Source: JBFGCT01 sp041581055 (GTDB taxonomy: Bacteria; Actinomycetota; Acidimicrobiia; Acidimicrobiales; Ilumatobacteraceae). From it: 17,096 bases of DNA. The stretch is from assembly GCA_041581055.1 (NCBI GenBank), contig JBFGCT010000084.1:1-17096 (forward strand), written 5' to 3'. Position numbers and translations under genes: made by a program. The notes below the pieces were generated by a model. The model had not been told where the DNA came from, searched no databases, and saw only the letters and a list, made by a program, of their open reading frames with translations. Shown here one piece after another: positions 12,072 through 17,096 of this stretch (the stretch's first letter is position 1; every line of letters begins with the position of its first letter).

Positions 12072-14635
12072 GCCGAGTTCTCGTCACCGGCGGAACGGGG
12101 TTCGTCGGGCGGCGCGCGGTCCCGCTGCTGGTCGCCCGCGGCCACGACGTCATCGGGCTCGCCCGCAGCGACGCCGCCGCCGCCAAGCTGGCGAACATGG
12201 GCGCCGACTCGGTGCGCGGCGACCTCGACGACCTCGAGTCGATGATCGACGCCTTCCGCGCCGCCCGGGCCGACGCCCTCGCCAACATCGCCAGCCTCGG
12301 GTTCGGTCACGGACCCGACATCGTCCGCGCCGCCGCGGAAGCGGGCCTCCAGCGATGCGTCTTCATCTCGACGACGGCGATCTTCACCAAGCTCAACGCC
12401 CAGACGAAGAGCGTTCGCATCGCGGCGGAGCAGGCCATCGTCGAGAGCAGCCTCGATTGGACGATCCTCCGACCGACGATGATCTACGGCGCGCCCGACG
12501 ATCGGAATCTGGCCGACCTGCTGAAGGCGCTCCGGCGGTTCCCTGTGATGCCGCTCATGGGCGGCGGCGCGCGTCTCCAGCAACCCGTACATGTCGACGA
12601 TGTGGCGTCGGCGATCGCCGACGTGCTCGACCATCCGACGACGGTCAACCGCGCCTACGACATCGGCGGCCCTCGTGCGCTGCCGTTCGAAGAGATGATC
12701 GACGACGTCGCGCAGGCGTTGTCGCGCGACATCGTGAAGGTCCGGGTGCCGCTCGCACCGCTCGTGGCGGCGGCCTCCCTGTACGAGCGATTCTCGACGA
12801 CGCCCCGGTTCAGAGCGGAGCAGTTCGAACGTCTCGCCGAGGACAAGTCGTTCGACATCACCGCCGCGAGTCGGGATTTCGCATTCACGCCGCTGTCCTT
12901 CGAGGACGGCATCCGCGCTGAGGCCGAACTCCTCTTCCCCGACCGATCGGGCTCGGGCCGAGTCAGCGCGGTACGGCAATTCAGCCGGTATCTGCGGACC
13001 GTTCGCCACGTGCCGCCGAACCAGTTGCGCTCGCGGGTCCGTCTCCGGGCGCTGCGCCAGGCGCTCAAGCGGTGGCCGTCATTCCTCGAGTCGCGGTGGA
13101 CACTCCGTCCCTCGACGGCGACGCCGGGCTGGCCGTCCGGGTTCCGCCCGCTCGACGCCGATCGGCACGCGTCCGCGGAGCGGGCCGCCGAGATCGAACG
13201 GGACGAGTTCGTCTTCCTCAACCGGCGATCGACCGTCCGCGGCGACTGGGAGAAGATCGCGCTCCCCCAACTCTGGCGCTTCAGCCTGCACTACTGGGAC
13301 TGGTGTTGGCATCTCGTCGGCCATCGCGGCCGACACGAGCTCACCGCCATCGTCGAACGGCTGTACGACGACTGGTCGGCTTCGACGGTCTACGGACGAC
13401 TCGACGCGTGGTCTCCGTACGTCGCGTCGTTGCGCCTCTGGACGTGGTGTGGACTCCACGGAAATCTGGACGGGGGTTCAGCGCTCGCGGCCGCGCTCGG
13501 TTCGGAGATCGGACGCCACGCGGGGTTCCTCCGCGTCAACCTCGAAACCGACGTCGGCGGCAACCACCTGATCAAGAACCTCAAGGCCCTCGTCGGCGCG
13601 GCGATCTTCCTGGGTGACGAGCCGCTGCTGGTCGACAGCCTCGACCGGCTCGACCGGCAGATCTCGATCCAGGTGCTCGACGACGGCGGTCACTACGAGC
13701 TCTCCCCGTCGTATCACGCCCAGGTGCTCGGCGATCTGCTCGACGTGAGCGAGCGGCTGGCGGCGAACGGCCGATCGCCGACCGTCCCGCTCGAGCGGGC
13801 GATCCCCGCGATGCGCCGGTGGCTCGCCGACCTTCTCGGGCCCGACGGCGAGGTCCCCGTGTTCAACGACGGGCACGCCGTCGAGGCGGCCGAGCTCCGC
13901 CGTCTCGGCGTGCCCGCGCCGTCGTCCGATCGGCTGACCGAGTTCGGCTCGAGTGGGTACATCGTGTGCCGGCCCCGACCGGACGTGCAGCTCGTCATCG
14001 ACGTCGGCCACCCCGGCCCCGCCGAACTCCCCGCCCACGCGCACGCCGACTGCCTGTCGTACGAGCTGGTGATCGGCGCCGACCGGGTCGTCGTCGACGC
14101 CGGAACATCCCAGTACGGAGCGACAGCACGGCGGGCGTTCGAACGCTCGACCGCCGCGCACAACACCGTCGAGATCGATCGGACCGACCAGACCGAGGTG
14201 TGGGGGGCGTTCCGGGCGGGCCGGCGGGCCCGACCCACGATCATCGAGGTCGCCGACCGGGGCGAGACGATCGTCGTGGAGGCGGAACACGACGGGTACC
14301 GCAGCCTGTCCGGCCGTCCGGTGCACCGACGCCGCTTCGAGATCTCGGCGGACGCGATGACCGTGACCGACACCGTCGTCGGCAGCGACGTCCACGAGGT
14401 CGTCTCGCGGCTCCGCCTCACCGGGGCGGCCGAGCGCACGGGCAGTCCGGACGGCGGCGCCGACGTCGCCACGGGAGCGACCCGGCTGCGGGTCACCGGT
14501 GACCGCCCGCTCGAGATCGACGAGGCGCAGAGTCACGCCCGGGAGTTCGGCCGTCTCCGGCCGGCGACGGTGCTGGCGATGTCGGCCGATGCGGCGTTGC
14601 CCACCGAGATCAGGTGGCGCCTCGAGTGGTCGTGA
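12068..14635 (+). CDS. Fusion: atypical SDR epimerase-like domain + heparinase II/III-like lyase
   Basis: One uninterrupted 855-residue frame joins two enzymes normally separate. Residues 1-300 form an SDR Rossmann domain: VLVTGGTGFVG (GxxGxxG at 8-14) and TILRPTMIYG, then QQPVHVDDVA. No canonical YxxxK is visible, which suggests the atypical NDUFA9-like class. Residues ~310-855 match heparinase II/III proteins: RYLRTVRHVPPNQLRSR, then NHLIKNLKAL (Asn499-His500), DGGHYELSPSYH (539-550), PAHAHADCLSYE (His657, His659) and STAAHNTVEID (His698). Such lyases cleave uronic-acid polysaccharides by beta-elimination. There is no signal peptide before the lyase, so it appears cytosolic. No ATG or plausible start lies at the junction, and no ribosome-binding site is seen there. 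The start at 12068 is coupled by ATGA overlap to the GT4 gene. Last gene of the operon. Confidence 0.85.
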   Translation: MSRVLVTGGTGFVGRRAVPLLVARGHDVIGLARSDAAAAKLANMGADSVRGDLDDLESMIDAFRAARADALANIASLGFGHGPDIVRAAAEAGLQRCVFISTTAIFTKLNAQTKSVRIAAEQAIVESSLDWTILRPTMIYGAPDDRNLADLLKALRRFPVMPLMGGGARLQQPVHVDDVASAIADVLDHPTTVNRAYDIGGPRALPFEEMIDDVAQALSRDIVKVRVPLAPLVAAASLYERFSTTPRFRAEQFERLAEDKSFDITAASRDFAFTPLSFEDGIRAEAELLFPDRSGSGRVSAVRQFSRYLRTVRHVPPNQLRSRVRLRALRQALKRWPSFLESRWTLRPSTATPGWPSGFRPLDADRHASAERAAEIERDEFVFLNRRSTVRGDWEKIALPQLWRFSLHYWDWCWHLVGHRGRHELTAIVERLYDDWSASTVYGRLDAWSPYVASLRLWTWCGLHGNLDGGSALAAALGSEIGRHAGFLRVNLETDVGGNHLIKNLKALVGAAIFLGDEPLLVDSLDRLDRQISIQVLDDGGHYELSPSYHAQVLGDLLDVSERLAANGRSPTVPLERAIPAMRRWLADLLGPDGEVPVFNDGHAVEAAELRRLGVPAPSSDRLTEFGSSGYIVCRPRPDVQLVIDVGHPGPAELPAHAHADCLSYELVIGADRVVVDAGTSQYGATARRAFERSTAAHNTVEIDRTDQTEVWGAFRAGRRARPTIIEVADRGETIVVEAEHDGYRSLSGRPVHRRRFEISADAMTVTDTVVGSDVHEVVSRLRLTGAAERTGSPDGGADVATGATRLRVTGDRPLEIDEAQSHAREFGRLRPATVLAMSADAALPTEIRWRLEWS

Positions 14636-14636
14636 T

Positions 14637-14654
14637 GCGCCGGCATCCGGGCGC
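14637..14654. terminator. GC-rich hairpin between convergent operons
   Basis: In the 27 bases between the convergent stops, GCGCCGG-CAT-CCGGGCGC can pair with one bulged G. It could slow polymerase from either side, but has no U-tract on either strand. Confidence 0.25.
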
Positions 14655-14662
14655 AGATCCGC

Positions 14663-16240
14663 TCAGGCCGCGACCACGGGTCGATCACCACGCGGCGAAC
14701 TCGCGTGGTCATCGATCGCGATGATCGCCCACCGCATCGCAATTGTCGTCAACAACAGCACCTGGATTGCGCTGGCGACGATGATGATGAGCGCTGCCTC
14801 GACGTCGGTGATCTGGGTCCACAAGATGACGAAGAGCGGCGTCGCCTCGACGAACCGCCTCGTGCTGAACGCGGCGTTGACCAACCGCGTCAGCCCGCCC
14901 ATGAGGGCGAGCACGACGACCACGCCGGTCCAGCCGCCGCGCAGGTACCCCTCGCCGACGAGTGTCGGCGCGCGGAAGCTGATCGTCTCGCGCGGTTGAT
15001 TCCAGTAGATCTGGGCATACACAAGTCCGACCGCGTAGATCGGCTTGTCCGGTCACACGATTCTCGGCACCATCACACCGATCGCCTGGCCGACCGTCTC
15101 GGTCGGGGCGATGTACGGAAGCTCGGAAGGGGTCCGCTGGTAGATGATCGCCACCTCGTCGATGAACCGGAGCCGCTTGGTCACGAAGTCGACCGGAGCG
15201 GAGCTCAGCGCGTTCGGGGTCAACTCGCGCATCGTCGACCGAGTGAGCGTCGGGATCAGCGATACCGCCTCGGCGGCCGTCACCTCGGTTCGGTTCGACT
15301 CTCGGACCTCATCGCGATACGCGACGGTGAAGGGCGTGAGGAAGGCGAGGCCGACCACCACGGCTGCGAACGCGGCAAGCGGAACCTTCCTCCGGACCAC
15401 GATGTAGACCAAGCCGACGGCCAGACACTTCAGGACGATCACCGATCGGAAGCCGCTCAGCAGACCGAAGCCGATCTCGAGCACGAGGACCGCGACGACG
15501 AACGACCTCCGCCCGGGACTCGGGCGGCTGAAGTACGCGAACGAGGCCAGAATCAGGCCGACGAACGCGAGTTGCTCGACCAGCCCGAACACCGACGCAA
15601 TCGGTGAGCTCTGGGTCAGCGAGCCCTGAAGGTTGGTGGTGATGAACGAGAAACGCCCGATCACGAGCTGACCGAACCGTGCGATGAGTCCGAGGCAGTA
15701 GACCGCGACGACGCGCCGCATCCGGTAGTCCATCGACGGGTAGCGCGCGCCGCGGGTCGCCCATCGTCGGACGGCGTCGAGGCCGAGATGAAGGAGCCGG
15801 AAGCGCAACAACCAGAAACCGGTGATCCAGGCGAGCAGCCCGACGCTGGCGATTGCGAGCGCCGGAGGAACGCTCTCAGGTCGAAGCCCCGAGGCGACAA
15901 CGTTGCGAAGATCGCGGGGCCGCGTCCAGGCGAGTGTCGCCAGGCCGTAGCCAAAGACCCACAGCGCGACCATGCTCAACGGCAGGATCAGCCCTTCGCC
16001 TCGGATTCGGTCGCTCGAGAACAGCACCAGGCACGAGACCAGCGCTGACAGGACAACACTCGCAATGCCCCAGCGGATCGCGGAGAACGCGGCGGCGTGC
16101 TGGGCGAAGATGATCGCGACGGCGGCGACGATGAACGCCAGCCCGACGAGGAGCGAGGAGTGTCTCGCGGCGCTGGTCCGCTCTGGCGCGATTGTCAGCG
16201 CGGCGGCTACGTCGACGTCGACGTCGACGTCATCGGCCAT
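14663..16240 (-). pseudogene. Wzy-like oligosaccharide repeat-unit polymerase with in-frame TGA
   Basis: The frame from ATG 16240 to TGA 14663 would encode about 525 residues with ten or more hydrophobic helices, the style of O-antigen/oligosaccharide repeat-unit polymerases, which join lipid-linked repeats outside the membrane. A single TGA at 15055-15053 (codon 396) interrupts it. Before it the protein ends IGVMVPRIV and after it continues in the same frame PDKPIYAVGLVYAQIYWNQP, so the expected residue is Trp of a PR..WPDKP-like motif common in such polymerases. One base (TGG to TGA) explains it. Downstream sequence keeps protein-like codons and helices (TPLFVILWTQITD, AALIIIVASAIQVLLLTTI) up to a normal stop, so the damage is recent, a sequencing error, or a read-through site. 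Starts seven bases after the flippase stop, so the two are probably co-transcribed. Confidence 0.8.
16209..16231 (-). repeat. Hexamer repeat at the wzy 5' end
   Basis: GTCGAC units repeat nearly four times, encoding DVDVDVD at residues 4-10 of the polymerase. Changes by one unit keep the frame. Confidence 0.85.
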
Positions 16241-16247
16241 TTGCCGA

Positions 16248-17096
16248 TCACGCCTCGCTCGACCGGCGAATCTGTTGCACCCGAGAGATGATCGACGCGA
16301 GGTCGGCCCGACGCGGCACGACGACGCTCCCCGGCCCGAGGCGCAGGTTCCCGAAGATGCTCCAGGTGAGAACGACCAGGACCGACGAGTAGCCCAGCGC
16401 CGACGAGAGCGCCGCTCCGGTGATGCCGAGCCGGGGAATGAGGAACAGTAGCGACACGACGGTCACCAGCAGCCCCGCCGCTTCGGCGACGAAGATCGGA
16501 CGCGTGAGACCCAATCCGCGCAGCCCCTCCTCGAGCACCATGTTCAGCCCGAGGAGGGCCGTTGCTCCGCCGAGCACGACGGAGACGGTCAGGGGCACCT
16601 CGAACGACGATCCGAACAGCAGCGGCACGACGAACGGAGCACTGCCCGCGGCGAGGAGGCCGGTCAGGACGGCGACGATGGTCGAGCCACGCGCCGCGCG
16701 GGCGAAGGCGTCGGTCGCCTGCGTTCTCGGCATCGACGCCAACCGCGGGAACAGGATGGCCCCGATCGCGCCGATCAGCGGAAGGCCGAGACCGGTCCAC
16801 GACACCGTGACGGCGTATCGGCCCAATTCCTCCGCAGTCGCCGCGTTGGCGAGGAACAACTGGTCGAGCCGGGCGTTCAGTGTCTTCGGCAAGGCCGCGA
16901 GGAGGAGCGGGACCCCGTAGCGCAGCATCGGCCTGAACAGCGAGCGGTCGATCGCGAGGCCCGACGGCGAGGTCGCCCGAGCCATCCGCCAGACAAGTGG
17001 CACGAACAGCGCCTGGGCGAAGACGAAGGTCGCGGCCATCTGCGCGACGTTGCGGTTGCCGGTCGCCGCGAAGAACACGACCGTCAGCAGCCAGCA
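16248..17096 (-). CDS. Wzx/MATE-like polysaccharide flippase, C-terminal part
   Basis: About 282 codons are visible; the frame stays open through the right edge of the window, so the N-terminus is missing. The protein has repeated hydrophobic helices in the pattern of the oligosaccharide flippase (Wzx, MOP superfamily): RPMLRYGVPLLLAALPKTLN followed by ARLDQLFLANAATAEELGRYAV is the characteristic helix 7 loop and helix 8 segment, followed by IGAIGAILFPRLA and LGLTRPIFVAEAAGLLVTVV. Such proteins move undecaprenyl-linked repeat units across the inner membrane. The C-terminal tail (about 40 residues after the last helix) is basic and cytosolic. It is followed after seven bases by the polymerase gene. 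It probably works with the WecA/GT4 operon on the other strand. Confidence 0.82.
   Translation of the reverse strand, partial: CWLLTVVFFAATGNRNVAQMAATFVFAQALFVPLVWRMARATSPSGLAIDRSLFRPMLRYGVPLLLAALPKTLNARLDQLFLANAATAEELGRYAVTVSWTGLGLPLIGAIGAILFPRLASMPRTQATDAFARAARGSTIVAVLTGLLAAGSAPFVVPLLFGSSFEVPLTVSVVLGGATALLGLNMVLEEGLRGLGLTRPIFVAEAAGLLVTVVSLLFLIPRLGITGAALSSALGYSSVLVVLTWSIFGNLRLGPGSVVVPRRADLASIISRVQQIRRSSEA

Noticed and set aside
14663..15022. Separate 119-residue membrane protein beginning at 15022.
   Set aside because: It starts with an internal GTG without ribosome-binding site, and is in the same frame as the polymerase; it is the polymerase C-terminus after the TGA.

Overview
The window is high-GC DNA with strong G/C third-position bias, GTG starts, ATGA/GTGA gene overlaps and actinobacterial-looking proteins. 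It most likely comes from an actinobacterium, and the mix of families is reminiscent of Acidimicrobiia (Ilumatobacter-like). That placement is inferred from protein style only; there is no rRNA or marker gene here. Almost everything concerns building, trimming or anchoring cell-surface carbohydrate.

Region 1 (about 202-4176) is a small beta-mannoside-type cluster. A GH130 phosphorylase/hydrolase on + converges, with a 20-base overlap, on a two-gene minus-strand operon: a GT4 glycosyltransferase followed by an (alpha/alpha)6-barrel protein. Divergent from these is the first ~39 codons of another GT4 gene, cut off abruptly. Region 2 (4177-4887) is a mobile-element scar: the tail of one transposase on minus, four direct repeats typical of an IS21-type end, and a truncated istA containing an in-frame 21-base duplication. 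Both edges of the scar sit on perfect 10-base palindromes built around CTAG. Region 3 (4951-6622, minus strand) holds tRNA-Leu(UAA), a small uncharacterised protein, and two membrane-anchored LytR_C-domain proteins with long Thr-rich linkers.

Region 4 (6762-14635, plus strand) is a tightly packed polysaccharide operon: a membrane-bound nucleotide-sugar 4,6-dehydratase, a UDP-HexNAc 6-dehydrogenase, a WecA-type phosphoglycosyl transferase, a WbuB-like GT4, and an 855-residue protein joining an atypical SDR domain to a heparinase II/III-like lyase domain. Converging on it from the right edge is a minus-strand pair: a Wzx-like flippase (running off the window) and a Wzy-like polymerase. The proposed logic is sugar activation, loading onto undecaprenyl phosphate, extension, flipping, polymerisation, and a lyase that may edit the same polymer.

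The most notable observations are the in-frame TGA replacing the expected Trp of a WPDKP-like motif in wzy, the SDR-heparinase fusion without a signal peptide, and the IS-interrupted GH130/GT cluster ending beside tRNA-Leu(UAA). I saw no CRISPR array, phage module, toxin-antitoxin pair or clear defence system.
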